The position numbers were made by a program, and so were the translations under genes. A stretch of DNA of 64,000 bases from Epiperipatus broadwayi (Eukaryota; Onychophora; Udeonychophora; Euonychophora; Peripatidae): positions 3,725,501-3,789,500 of the forward strand of contig JAQFVV010012446.1 of NCBI GenBank assembly GCA_028023455.1. The letters are read 5' to 3'. The notes beneath the pieces were generated by a model that was given only the letters and a program-made list of their open reading frames with translations, did no database searches and was not told where the DNA came from. Shown one piece after another: positions 19,915 through 30,178 of the stretch. Every line of letters begins with the position of its first letter. Within the stretch, counting starts at the first letter, position 1.

Positions 19915-20215
19915 AATATAGGGATTTGAACTCAGATTTTCTAGTACCCACCAACTATCCACACTATCTCATACAACTGATACATATGACCCTACACATG
20001 TAGAAAAGATACATAATCACCAATATACGTATTTCATGCTAAACCAGCAATCATCAGTTGGTCCAGATTATCATCTCCCACATGTGTATATATAATCAGT
20101 GCTCAGTTTATATTAAGATAGCAAATACTTAAGCTCCAACTTTTCAGCCATCCATATCATTGAAAATCTGATGATGAAAGTCTGAGTTCAAATCCCTATA
20201 TTTACATTTAATATC
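19915..20215 (-). repeat. Family D repeat, minus, with short plus tail
   Basis: Starts GGGATTTGAACTCAGA (the complement of the B-box-like end), runs through the ribozyme core, TAATCAGTGCTCAGTTTATATTAAG and GCAAATACTT. It then ends in a short plus-strand copy of the terminal GAAAGTCTGAGTTCAAATCCC. It is therefore a lopsided foldback. Confidence 0.7.
20013..20071 (-). ncRNA. Best-preserved family D hammerhead ribozyme
   Basis: Minus strand, in order: ATAATC, TGGA, CCAA, CTGATGA, T, TGCT-GGTTT-AGCA, T, GAA, ATACGTAT, A, TTGG, T, GATTAT. The core is complete. Inner stem I (CCAA/TTGG) and outer stem I (ATAATC/GATTAT) pair fully and are separated by an internal loop. Stem II has 4 pairs plus one T-T. 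Stem III is the perfect palindrome ATACGTAT and the cleavage triplet is ATA. A stem I internal loop of this kind is where natural type I hammerheads make tertiary contacts with loop II. Confidence 0.75.
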
Positions 20216-20394
20216 CTTAACTTTTCTTTACCAAATTAAACCTCCATTTTCTTATTCATTTGCATATATTTGCAAAGGGTTTCCATATTTTTTTTAATTT
20301 TCTATATATCAGATCATCCATGAAATATATTTTAACACCTATTTTAATTCTATTGCTAATCCCATTTCTCTTAAATATGAAAGCAATTCAGAAG

Positions 20395-21003
20395 ACATCA
20401 CATAACCACCACTTCTTATGCTTGTGTATAACTGTTGTTAAAACAGGCAAAACTCACTATACGTATTGCCACACGTAGCAAGCTAGAGTTATCAATGGAT
20501 GCCAGAAGGCTTGTGCAATACGTATAGTGAGTTTTTGCCTGTTTTAACAAGTTATACACAAGCATAAGAAGTGGTGGGCATGTGATGTTTATTGGCTTAA
20601 AACCAATCCTACCTAATAGGATAGTGGTAACTACGGTTATTAAAGAACCAAAGATGCTAAAATGTATGGATGCTGAACTGAGTTCAGACCCATATGACTA
20701 TATAAGCTTATGGGCTTGGATTGAAAACATTAAGGTGTTTTCAGTTTAAGACTCATAGTTTTGTAGTTAAATGGAGATAAAAGGTGGCTGCTGGAGGGTT
20801 GCATTAGATCCTAAGATCTAGGTGCAGTGCTCTCAGATCCAAGGCTCCTCACTGATGAAGGCCACAAGCCAGAAACTAGTCTGGGGATATTGGATGAGTA
20901 GGCCCTAGATGGTGATTTTATGCACAAGCCTTCTGGCATCCATTGATTACTCTAGCTTGCTGTGTGTGGCAATACGTATAGTTAGTTTTGCCTGTTTTAA
21001 CAA
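20395..21003 (+). repeat. Family A element, longest copy
   Basis: A compact hairpin at about 20436-20552 (arms AAAACAGGCAAAACTCACTA and complement) is followed by the family body. The body has AAGCATAAGAAGTGGTGGGC, ATGTGATGTTTATTGG, CTGAGTTCAGACCCATATGAC and GGGCTTGGATTGAAAACAT, then the ribozyme at 20837. It closes with GCACAAGCCTTCTGGCATCC, CAATACGTATAGTTAG and GCCTGTTTTAACA. The ACTATACGTATTGCC variant is shared by both ends of this copy only. No protein is encoded. Confidence 0.75.
20837..20895 (+). ncRNA. Best-preserved family A hammerhead ribozyme
   Basis: In order: ATCCAA (outer stem I), GGCT, CCTCA (inner stem I), CTGATGA, A, GGC-CACAA-GCC (stem II), A, GAAAC, TA, GTC (cleavage triplet), TGGGG (pairs with CCTCA, one G-U), ATA, TTGGAT (pairs perfectly with ATCCAA). 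Stem III is only A-U and C-G closed by TA, the palindrome ACTAGT, so two molecules could share a six-pair stem III. The only departure from the canonical core is A-A at 10.1/11.1. The cut would fall after C20881. Confidence 0.85.
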
Positions 21004-21654
21004 TTCAGAAGATCTAGAAGATCTTTATTCTAGTGTTAAACTGCTTTTAACTCTAACTGTTTGTATTTTATAATTGATATGTATAATCATTATTTTTCAT
21101 ATAATTTTCTAATTTAAATCCAGAAAATAGTCTATGATTATCTGTATCAGGAATCTTCAATCTGTTATCAAGACATTCTCTATATAATGCACTCTGGTCT
21201 AAGATTTTAATATAGACAAAATGTACAGGATTTAACAGATTGAGATTTTTATATGCCTAGAAGTTAGATAAACCCAATTCATTAGACAAATATAACTTGT
21301 TGTTTGGAAAATAAATTAATAGTAATTATTTTTAAAACTTTTATCCCACCGCTATTCATTATTATTTACATTTGTGAACCATCTTATTTTTGTTCAAAAT
21401 TCTGCTTAATTTCTTATTTGTTTGCAATTCCACCATTTATTTCTCTTCACCCTGTCACAAGTTTTTTTTCTATATTTATAACAAAAATGTAAATATTTGC
21501 CTACTATATTATTTTATTTCTTTTAATTATGCAAATAAACTTGTACCTGTCCAACTATCAGATGTAAACTCTCCATGTATCTGTGACACTCACGATGTTT
21601 TTTTTGTCTATTCATTTAATTATTTTTTCACTCATCATGAATGAATTCTCGCTG

Positions 21655-22218
21655 GAAGGTGTGGGGAACCTCTGGCCCATAGACCAAGTCTGCTCCTCAA
21701 AAGCTCTTAATACAGCTGCCAGACATTTTCACAAAACATATATAAAATGGTCCTTTATAAAACTTTTATTTAAACACACACAAAATGCAATGCAAATATA
21801 AGTGCAATTATTGAATTAAAAGTTGAAATAAAATTAAATATTTATTGACTCAACTACATCTTTTTCTCTCTCCAACCTTTATAACACTATTTCATTCTAT
21901 CAGAAGTGCAATATTCCAACCAATTATTTATATTGTGTCCATCTGACTAGGATTAAATCTATGGCACTAAGAGCATTTTGTTTGTTCTTGAAGTGATTTC
22001 TACAACAACTAACATTACTAACAAAAATACAATTTTTTTTTATTAGGATAGCTACAGATAGTAAGTTTGCCACAGAAAATTCTGCATTTGATAAGAAGTG
22101 GACCAAAACATTCTGAAAGAGCAAATTTTTTTTTTTTTAAATGCAGAAATGTTTTTGAAGCCATTTTCTGAAAGGAGGTTTATAAGAACAGCATCCTACT
22201 TGCTGTACAATTAACCTG

Positions 22219-22293
<75 letters not shown>

Positions 22294-22595
22294 AAAATAG
22301 GTTCAAGGAGATTCAGAAAAATTGTCATTAAATATTCAACACTCAGTAATAAAAATACTGTTGTATTTTTAATTCACAAAAAAAAATTATGGCCCTTGTT
22401 TAAAAGAGGAGAATTGAAATTGTCCTGGTTCTTGCAAAGGTTGCCCACTCTTATTGATTGGAGGTAAATTAATTAAATTTTTGATCAAATATATTAGGCT
22501 AATTTTTAAATCAATAATTTTGTGTGGCCCATGAATGATATTATAAATATCCAAATGGTACCTGGCAGAAAAAGGTCACCATTCCTGCTCCATTG
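21655..22595. mobile_element. Possible decayed hAT-type element
   Basis: GGTGTGGGGAACCTCTGGCCC at the left and TGTGTGGCCCATG..GGTCACCATTCCTG at the right look like diverged hAT-type ends with GGCCC motifs. I find no convincing 8-bp duplication. A (AT)n tract lies inside. Short frames inside show no clear transposase motif. Confidence 0.35.
22222..22290. repeat. (AT)n microsatellite, ~69 bp
   Basis: An uninterrupted AT dinucleotide tract, the longest perfect simple repeat in the window. Confidence 0.97.
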
Positions 22596-22599
22596 AAAG

Positions 22600-23440
22600 C
22601 TGAAGTTAATATAACTGATCTATTATTAATAACCCTTCTATAATCTTTACTTTTAATACTAATAATCAAGTGCTTTTTCACTCAAGTGTCAAGTAACAGA
22701 CGTTACAGAGCTGAAGGTGCAATTCAAAGATTTTGAGCTCCCGGGTTTTCTACTCTTCGTATTAAATTAAATGGGTCCACTTTAAACAAACTCATTCTTG
22801 TATTTTTTCAATTGTCTGGACTTTCTGTCCCCAATATTAAAACACATCATTAAAATTGATTAAGCACTTGTTCCTAGATTGATCACTATATTTATTATTC
22901 ATCCATTCATATCTTTCACTTTTTTTTAATGTTGCAGTCAATTCATTCTTTGTAAGTTTTCATGTTATATGTTTTTATAATTGGTATCTCAAAACATTAA
23001 AAACACTTTGTAGATCATTTATTTAGGTTGTTCATTCTCAACGTTCTCTTTTTTGAAAGTCTCTAATGAGAACTTTGGTCATATTTGCAAAATTTTATTT
23101 TTGTAATTAAATTTTTTATTCTATATCATATATTGATAATCTTTACATTATTTATTACAAATGTAAGCTTGGAAATAAAAGTCATTCTAAAAGTTAATAT
23201 TTGAACTTTGCAAAATAGAAAAATAAAGTACTAAAGTTAATACATAGTGATAAGAGAAGCTCTTTATTTATTGGTTCATAACCTTATTGGGACATAAAAA
23301 ATATTGAACAAAATTTACTTGAGACAGTATATAAAAGAATGAAAATATGCTACTAAAACAAAAATTACACTTACTGTTATTACAATTGAACAAAAAGTTT
23401 CTTCGCCAGCATTTATTAAAGCATTTTTTATTAGATAAAA
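22600..23440. other. AT-rich non-coding stretch
   Basis: I see no repeat family member or gene here. Confidence 0.35.
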
Positions 23441-23446
23441 ACAACT

Positions 23447-23565
23447 TGTCAAGCATTGTTAGCCAAGAGGTCATCGCAGCCACCTTCCAAGCAAGTAGTT
23501 GGTTGCAGACGGTTGTGGGTTCGCGTCCCGGCCGATGCTATGACATATGAGAAAAATAAAACAAT
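23447..23565 (+). mobile_element. tRNA-like SINE (type 1)
   Basis: GTCAAGCATTGTTAGCCAAGAGG, GCAAGTAGTTGGTTGCAGACGG, GGGTTCGCGTCCCGGCC, ATGCTATGACATATGAGAAAAA. The near-duplicate TAAAACAA sequences on each side are weak evidence for a TSD. Confidence 0.8.
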
Positions 23566-23984
23566 TTTTGCTTTTATTGTAAATACATTTTTACGACTTG
23601 TCTTTTTAAAAACAAAAATTTTCAAATAAAACCTAATTGCAGCCAAGTAGTTTTGGTTTTAAATAAATATTTTACAAATATAATAAGTTTAAACATGTAA
23701 ATAAATAACTGAAATTTACAATTTTTTTCCTTTGAAATACTAAAACAAAATCACATTCAGAATTGCCCTGTTGCTAATTAATGCACCAACTAGTGAGGCT
23801 GTTGATTTTTTGGTATTATGATACACCTAATCAGGCATTGTTGAACTTTGTTTTATGTGGAAAATTTGCATACATCTGTACCTTGCTGACATCTTCAGAG
23901 TATTTACCAGCAAACTAACATTAAAGATATCCACATAATAGCAAAGAAAAGCCTTAGTGATAGCAGTACCACTTAATCACCATT

Positions 23985-24165
23985 CTAGGTTTAGTGCTCT
24001 CAGATCCAAGGCTCCTCACTGATGAAAGCCACAAGCTAGAAACTAGTCTGGGGATATTGGATAAGTAGGCACTAGATAGGGAATTTGTGCATAAACCTTC
24101 TTGCATCCATTAATTACTCTGACTTGCATTAGTGGCACTACTGTATGGAGAGTTTAGCCTCTATG
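23985..24165 (+). repeat. Family A copy, 5' truncated, with ribozyme
   Basis: Begins just upstream of the ribozyme (GTGCTCTCAGATCC) and continues to GTGGCACTACTGTATGGAGAG. Only the right part of the unit is present. Confidence 0.75.
24004..24062 (+). ncRNA. Hammerhead ribozyme, family A, with compensated stem II
   Basis: Same plan as at 20837: ATCCAA/TTGGAT outer stem I, CCTCA/TGGGG inner stem I, CTGATGA, GAAAC-TA-GTC. Stem II is AGC-CACAA-GCT instead of GGC-CACAA-GCC, a G-C to A-T exchange that keeps pairing. This compensatory change supports a selected or recently selected RNA fold. The cut would fall after C24048. Confidence 0.85.
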
Positions 24166-24439
24166 TGATAGCAATACCTTTGTAAAACATCTCAAAATAA
24201 ATGATTTTTTAATGATTGTTTGGAAAGGTGTTAAATTGGCATGTATAGCTCAATCTTCAGTTTATTATAATTCTAAAAACCAAGAAGACAAGGTTCTCAG
24301 TTCCATTAAAAACTCCATATTGTATCTTATAATCTGTTTGTTGAAATTTCCAATATAATATTTTACTGATTTTTTGTGTTTTTTTTGTGTTTGTACTATA
24401 ATCAAGCACCTGAAATTAAAAATAATTAATCTTTATTTG

Positions 24440-24585
24440 TTGCCCTGCATCGTTTAATGCAGAGGTAGAGTACTAGACTATGGAGTGTAAAGTTTTTGGA
24501 TTGATTCTAGTTCTCAAACTCTTGGCATTTAATCTTCTTCTTCTTCTTTTTCTTCTTCTTCTTCTTCTTGTTGTTGTTGTTGTTA
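24440..24585 (+). repeat. tRNA-like unit followed by (CTT)n(GTT)n
   Basis: CGTTTAATGCAGAGGTAGAG (A-box-like) and TTTTTGGATTGATTC (B-box-like) match the tRNA-derived family of 7890-8545. A (CTT)n tract at about 24532-24569 and (GTT)n to 24584 follow. Confidence 0.6.
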
Positions 24586-25225
24586 AGGACAAGTGCAAAT
24601 GACACCTTTTTTCAGGTGTTGTTCTTTATACGTTTCAAGAATGTGTGGTATAGTGAAATTAAACATATAACATATATAGGATGATTTTGCATTATTTGAT
24701 TTATTTAAAGGATAATTTTATTTTATTTATAAGGAGAATATTTTAGTTAATTTTAATGTAAATATTATAATGGTGTAAATAAAGTTTATCTATTGGAATA
24801 TTCTATAAAAATAAATGTTTGATTTATTGAGTGATAATGTTATGTTTAATGTTAGGTAGTAAAAAAAAAAAATGTATACAAATTTGAATTTTGAATGGTA
24901 GAATCCATATTTTAACTTGAGCATATTATTCATAAAAAATTCATAATAGTAGGTAACACACCTTGCATGTACTAATAAAACTCAGTGTCAGTTGCAATTG
25001 GGAATGGTCATTCCAGTTCCAAGATAAAAAGAAAAAAGGGTAAACAATAATAAAGTTGTAAAAGTAATAATAATATCAAAAAGTAATACATCATGAAATA
25101 AGTTAATATATATTTATATCTGTATGCATTTATATTATACATAGTATAAGTTATGTGTGTGTATATCCACTTTTGCATATATATATATATGTTCAGTTTT
25201 TCAGTTATAGTTATTAATTTAATTA

Positions 25226-25560
25226 TAGGGGATTGAACACAGATTTTGAATCTCCCTTCAGCTATCCACCCTATCTGATACAACCGATACACATGACTAC
25301 ATGTGAAAAAGATAAGAGTGGAATAGATTGAAGTTTGGAGATTTTCTATCTTAATATTAACTGAGGACTGATTATATATATATATATATGAAAGATGATG
25401 ATCAGGACCAAATTATGAATGCTGATTCAGCATGAGATACAATATTGGAAATCATTTATCTTTTTCACATGTATGTGGTCATGTGTTGTATGAGATAGAG
25501 TGGATAGCTGACGGGAGCTTGAAAGTCTGTGTTCAAATCCCTATAATTACATCTAAACTC
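25226..25560. repeat. Family D foldback (short minus, long plus)
   Basis: A minus-strand fragment of the 3' third (GGGGATTGAACACAGA..CATGTGAAAAAGATAA) abuts a plus copy running TAGATTGAAGTTTGG..TATCTTAATATTAACTGAGGAC..GTGTTCAAATCCC. The ribozyme core in the plus copy is decayed (ATTATGA, GAGA). Confidence 0.65.
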
Positions 25561-25699
25561 CAAGTATATAAATTATACTTGTATTCAATTATTAATTTAA
25601 TAAATAAATTAGTGGAATAACAATAAAATACTGAATGTCAAAAAGTCTAAATTTGAACTATGTGTGTGTTAAATGATACTACTAAGTAAAAAAAAAAGG

Positions 25700-25800
25700 T
25701 AATTTTTTTTTTTTTTTAAGTGTCATAGCATCGGCCGGGACGCGAACCCGCAACCCGGGCAACTGCCTGCAAGTGCAAGGCAGTCGCGCTGACCTTTTTT
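25700..25800 (-). mobile_element. tRNA-like SINE (type 2 variant)
   Basis: Minus strand: GGTCAGCGCGACTGCC, a TTGCACTTGCAGGC arm with a small insertion, GCCCGGGTTGCGGGTTCGCG, then ATGCTATGACACTT and a long A tail (T run at 25703-25717). The 5' end is missing. Confidence 0.75.
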
Positions 25801-26154
25801 TGCAGTGAAATTTTTGATTATTTGACAAGTATTGAAATGATTTTGACTTAATATAAATTAGTATTGATTTGCTGTTTGATTGTAGTTTTTAGATTTAGTT
25901 CTTCTGTTCCTATCACTCATAAACCTTTCAATGTCTTATTAATTATTTAAGAAGCAGCCTTATATCAGTAGTATTTGTTACTGGTTAAATTGCTTTTGCT
26001 GTTTTACAAATTATTAATATAATAACTTCAGAATTATAATTCATTTTATACAGTAAAAAAAGAATTACTAAGTCGATGTATAAACATAATAATTCAACGT
26101 TATTTCAGTTTTTTAAGATAGGAAGTCACTAAATAGCTGTTTCTATATTTTATC

Positions 26155-26875
26155 TAATGAGCTTGCCAATAACTTTTAACAAGCTTTTCAGAATATTCCC
26201 AATCACAGACCAGTTTTTGCTTCTGGCTTCGTCAATGAGGTGCCAAGATATTCAAGCATTAGATTTAAAATACCTGGTCAAGCCAAGCACTTTATGTGAT
26301 GGCTACCTATTAAGTACAAAATATGAAATTTTCAGACATCCATATGTCTTCAAATCCAGCTACATAATTTAAATAGCTATATGGGACAGAATTAAGTCTG
26401 AAAAGCTTGTTAAGGGTTATTGATAAGCTCATTAAATAACATTTGTAATACAAGCTTGTTAAATTGTTATGTGATATATGACTATTTCTTTGCAATTATA
26501 TTTTTTGCTAATAAGGCTTTGGTGATTTTATATTGCTAAAGCTATTAATATATGGTGTATCTGAACGTAGTTCAATCCCATATGGCTATTTCAATTAGAT
26601 AGCTGGATTTGAAAACATATGGATGTCTGCAAATTTCAGATTTTCTACTTAATAGTTAACCATTAGATAAAGTGCTGGGCTTGACCTGGTATTTTAAATC
26701 TAATGCTTGAATATCCTAGCATCTCTCTGAGGAAGCCAGAAGCAGAAACCGGTCTGGAATTGGGAATATTCTGAAAAGCTTGTTAAGAGCTATTGGCAAG
26801 CTCATTAGATAACATTTGCAATACAATCTTGTTAAATTAGGTCATGTGATATATGACTTAGTTTCTTTGCTGTAT
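26155..26875. repeat. Family B inverted pair
   Basis: The left half (26155-26500) is minus and the right half (26500-26875) plus. Arms share AAGCTTTTCAGAATATTCCC, TAGATTTAAAATACC..GGTCAAGCC, TTTCAGACATCCATATG and ATGGGACAGAATTAAG. Each half holds a hammerhead: 26203-26240 (-), with C3 and G12 lost, and 26722-26759 (+), with an intact core. Confidence 0.75.
26722..26770 (+). ncRNA. Hammerhead ribozyme, family B copy
   Basis: CTGAGGA (26727-26733; position 7 is free in the consensus), AGC-CAGA-AGC region with GC/GC stem II, GAAAC-CG-GTC, TGG. The outer helix is GAATAT (before) with ATATTC (after). Inner stem I has decayed (TCTCT against TGGAA), so folding is weaker than in 29752-29810. Stem III is the palindrome ACCGGT. 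Confidence 0.55.
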
Positions 26876-27080
26876 ATATATACACAGAGAGACATATTTT
26901 AAAATAAATACATTGCTATGAATATAATTATTCTATATAAAATTTAATGGGAGTGTGCAAGTATGAAGAATTATTTAATAAATTTTAAACTTCATGTTAT
27001 GTATATTTAGAATATAGAACAGTGGATGAAATTAATTAATTAATACAAAATTTACTTTACTAATTAGTATATCATTAAGA

Positions 27081-27221
27081 TTTGTGATTTCTCATCTTAG
27101 ATTTTTAATATCCAGTTAAGAGCCCTTCAAAATTTTCAAATGACATGCGAATGTCAGAAGGGCTCTGAACTGAAGTTTAAGTATCCAAAACGAGAAAGAA
27201 CGATTCTTAATGACAAATTAA
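27081..27221. other. Isolated structured hairpin
   Basis: CAGTTAAGAGCCCTTC (27113-27128) pairs with GAAGGGCTCTGAACTG (27157-27172): 15 of 16 pairs. Inside the stem a second perfect hairpin, TGACAT-GCGA-ATGTCA (27141-27156), stacks directly on one arm. ATTTGT and ACAAAT further out also pair. It matches none of the foldback families here. It could be a small MITE or a structured RNA. Confidence 0.5.
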
Positions 27222-27639
27222 TAAAGGAAATCTTACTTTCTTACAGCTGAAATTAATTAGCTTCGCTGTTAACTAAGCTTCTTAGTCTATAATATAAAGA
27301 CCTATTTAAGAATATTTTGTCTACACAAGTATGTATTTGTATACTATTTAGGTATTACATAAAAAAATCTTACAACCATCTGTGGGGGGCTATATATAAA
27401 GTTTTCATAGCATAAAATGACTTTTTTAAACTCCTTTTTTTAAATCATTGAGCAGAAATATTTAGATTTCACTTAAAATTCAGCCATTTTTGTATGATAT
27501 AAGAGCAACGAAAGCCAACAAAGAAATATCTTAAGTTTCTTTAAGCCTGCCTCCTATAATTGAAAAGTCTGCTTAATCATCTAATAGTTCATTTATTTAA
27601 TTACACAATATATCAAAATATAAAAGACGAACAACTCCA

Positions 27640-28330
27640 AACAAGGAGTTATGTTCACTTGACCAAGAATATCCTATGTGATCCCAGCTTACTCATTGCA
27701 AACTTTTATTCTTCTTTACTCTTATGCCATCTAGTGTAAGCTTTAGGAATCAATAAATGCTAGATGATAATGCTTAATAAATCATTATCCAATGCTGTCT
27801 TATCTATTGATTACTAAAGCTTATATTGGATGGTATAAAAGTAGGGGAAATAAAAGTTTTCTAATGAATAGCAATGTGTTAGCTGAAATCACGTGATGTA
27901 TTGTTGGTTATGTGATTTGTTATTGGTTTTGTATCAATTCTGGCAAAGAATAAAAAGGTGAGTAGGTTACATAAAAACTAATCACCATAATATATATAAA
28001 TTGAACAGGTGTCAGGTCTATATAACTGTGCAAGCAAATAAGCTTGGATTGAAAAAAAATGAAAAGTTTTTCAATTTGGGCAGATAGTTTGATAGTATAA
28101 CAAAAAGTAAAAAATAGCTGCTAGAGGAAAGGCACATTAGATTCAAAATGTATAAGTGCCCTGTTCAAAAAAAATCCAAAAAATTCCTCACTGATGAAGG
28201 CTGTAAGCTAGAAACTAGTTCAAATATTTGAATAACATATAGCACAACATTGGATAAAGATTTAAGCACTACCATCATAGTATTGACTATTAAAGACTAT
28301 ACTGGATGACATTAATGTATAGAGAATAAA
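27640..28330 (+). repeat. Family A relative (A') with own terminal arms
   Basis: Terminal hairpin 27722-27840 has arms TATGCCATCTAGTGTAAGC..TAGGAATCAAT and complement. The body is GTTAGCTGAAATCACGTGATG, AGCTTGGATTGAAAAAA, AGCTGCTAGAGG and CATTAGATTC. Hammerhead follows at 28186, then CACTACCATCATAGTATTGAC. The body order matches family A while the arms are different, so it is a sister lineage. Another arm pair of this type is at 61915-62035. Confidence 0.65.
28186..28220 (+). ncRNA. Hammerhead, family A', stem I decayed
   Basis: CCTCA, CTGATGA, GGC-TGTAA-GCT stem II (G-U, G-C, C-G), GAAAC-TA-GTT. The core is intact, but the 3' strand of stem I (CAAAT) no longer pairs with CCTCA and the triplet is GTT. 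Self-cleavage is unlikely or slow. Confidence 0.5.
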
Positions 28331-28339
28331 TAAAGAGAC

Positions 28340-29265
28340 TTTGTGGGAGGAGTTACATATAATAGCTATAAAATTCCAAAATCAATTACAAAACAAAACA
28401 ACAAAAAAAATTAGACACATATTGCTTTTATGTAGAACATAGAGCATAATAAATTTACAAATGTTAATGCAATAACAACAAAAAAATAAATTAATTAAAA
28501 TAGTTACATATGTAGTAAGATAAGTAAAGTTGCAAACATTTTTAAATATAAGAAATGAGATAGCAATGTTTAATGAATTAATAATAACAGAAGAATTAAA
28601 CAATATAATATCAATGTAACTGAACTGTTTATAACTATATTTAAATTTGCTGATATCAACTAAATGTTTTTAGCTAAACAAATATTTACAATAAAAATTT
28701 CATGACATAAAAAGAAACTATTTCAATAATAATAAAAACAACAACAACAATATTAGCAATGACAATGACAATAATCAAAACAACAATAATAGTTCAATTA
28801 TTTATTTAATGTAAATTCTACATTATATACTAATTATAAATTTCACAGAAATTATGTAAATAGTCTAAATGAAATTAAGAGAAAAAAATTATATAAATCC
28901 TTATTTTATTTCTTTCTTGTTATGTAAATGCAAAAGTTTGATGAATCTTGCATGATTTTTTTTTAATGGAGAATTATTACATATGCTATGAATTTTTGCT
29001 TTCTGGATCTTAATTGTTTTACAAATTTTGATAATTTGCAATACAAAAATGCATTAAAATCAGAACCACTTTTAAATATAAAAAGGCAAAAAGATGGTAG
29101 GAGTCAACAAAAGATGACCAACATTGGAAATTTTTTTTAAATGGGTGCAAAGGGTGTTGTGACTGCATATTAAAATACATACTACAGAAATAATAAGCCA
29201 TATTTAATTTATAGAAATAACAAACTTCTCTATAGTTGTGTAAGCACACTTATTACAAAGAAATC
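28340..29265. other. AT-rich stretch, no genes recognised
   Basis: Long A/T-rich low-complexity DNA with AAT/AAC runs (28730-28800). Short frames here are composition artefacts. Confidence 0.35.
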
Positions 29266-29353
29266 AAGTCATATGTCACATGACCTAATTTAACAAGCTT
29301 ATATTACAAATGTTATATGTAGAACTTGCAAATAAGCTCTTAACAAGCTTTCC

Positions 29354-29416
29354 AGAATATTCCCAATCTCAGACCAGTTTCTGCTACTGGCTTCTTCAGT
29401 AAGGTGATAGGATATT
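29354..29416 (-). ncRNA. Hammerhead ribozyme, family B
   Basis: Minus strand: GAATAT, CCTTA, CTGAAGA, A, GC-CAGTA-GC, A, GAAAC-TG-GTC, TGAGA, then ATATTC. The core is complete. Outer stem I GAATAT/ATATTC is perfect. Inner stem I CCTTA/TGAGA keeps four pairs including a G-U. The cut would fall after the GTC triplet. Confidence 0.7.
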
Positions 29417-29751
29417 CAAGCATTAGATTAAAAATACCAGTACAAGCTCAGCACTTTATCTAATGGATTATTATTACGTAGAAAATTTCAATTTTTCAGA
29501 CATTTATATGTCTTTCAATCCAGCTGTCTAACTTAAATAGCCATATGGGACTGAACCATGTGCAGATATACCATATATTAATAACTTTAGCAATATAAAA
29601 TTACCAAAGCCATTATAGAAAAAAGAAATCAAGTCATATGTCACATGAATTTAACCAGTTTGTATTACAAATGTTATATATAGAGCTTGCAAATAGTTAT
29701 CTATTATATAATGTGCTGGGCTTGTCCTGGTATTTTTAATCTAATGCTTGC

Positions 29752-29810
29752 ATATCCTAGCACCTCACTGAGGAAGCCAGTAGCAGAAACCAGTCTGGGG
29801 GTGGGGATAT
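29752..29810 (+). ncRNA. Best-preserved family B hammerhead ribozyme
   Basis: ATATCC (outer stem I), TAGCA, CCTCA, CTGAGGA, A, GC-CAGTA-GC, A, GAAAC, CA, GTC, TGGGG (pairs with CCTCA), GTGG, GGATAT (pairs perfectly with ATATCC). All invariant core bases are present. TTGC before and GCAA after can extend the outer helix. Stem II is only two pairs, as in the whole family. The cut would fall after C29795. Confidence 0.8.
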
Positions 29811-30140
29811 TCTGCAAAGCTTGTTAAGAGCTTATTTGCAAGCTCTATATATAACATTTGTAATACAAGCTTGTTAAATTATGTCATGTGACATATGACT
29901 TGATTTCTTTGTAATTTTATTTTTTGCTATAATGGCTTTGGTGATTTTATATGGGTAAACTTATTAATATATGGTGGATCTGAACTTGGTTCAATCCCAT
30001 ATGGCAATTTAAGTTAGATAGCTGGATTGGAAGACTTATGAATGTCTGAAAATTTCAGATTTTCTACTTAATAATTATCCATTAGATAAAGTGCTGGGCT
30101 TGACCTGGTATTTTTAATCTAATGCTTGCATATCCTAGTA

Positions 30141-30178
30141 CCTCACAGAGGAAGCCAGTAGCAGAAACTGGTCTGGAG
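30141..30178 (+). ncRNA. Hammerhead, family B, inactivated core
   Basis: Same layout (CCTCA, GC-CAGTA-GC, GAAAC-TG-GTC, TGGAG), but the first box is CAGAGGA: U4 is changed to A, which should abolish activity. It is the downstream partner of 29752-29810 in a direct repeat. Confidence 0.65.
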
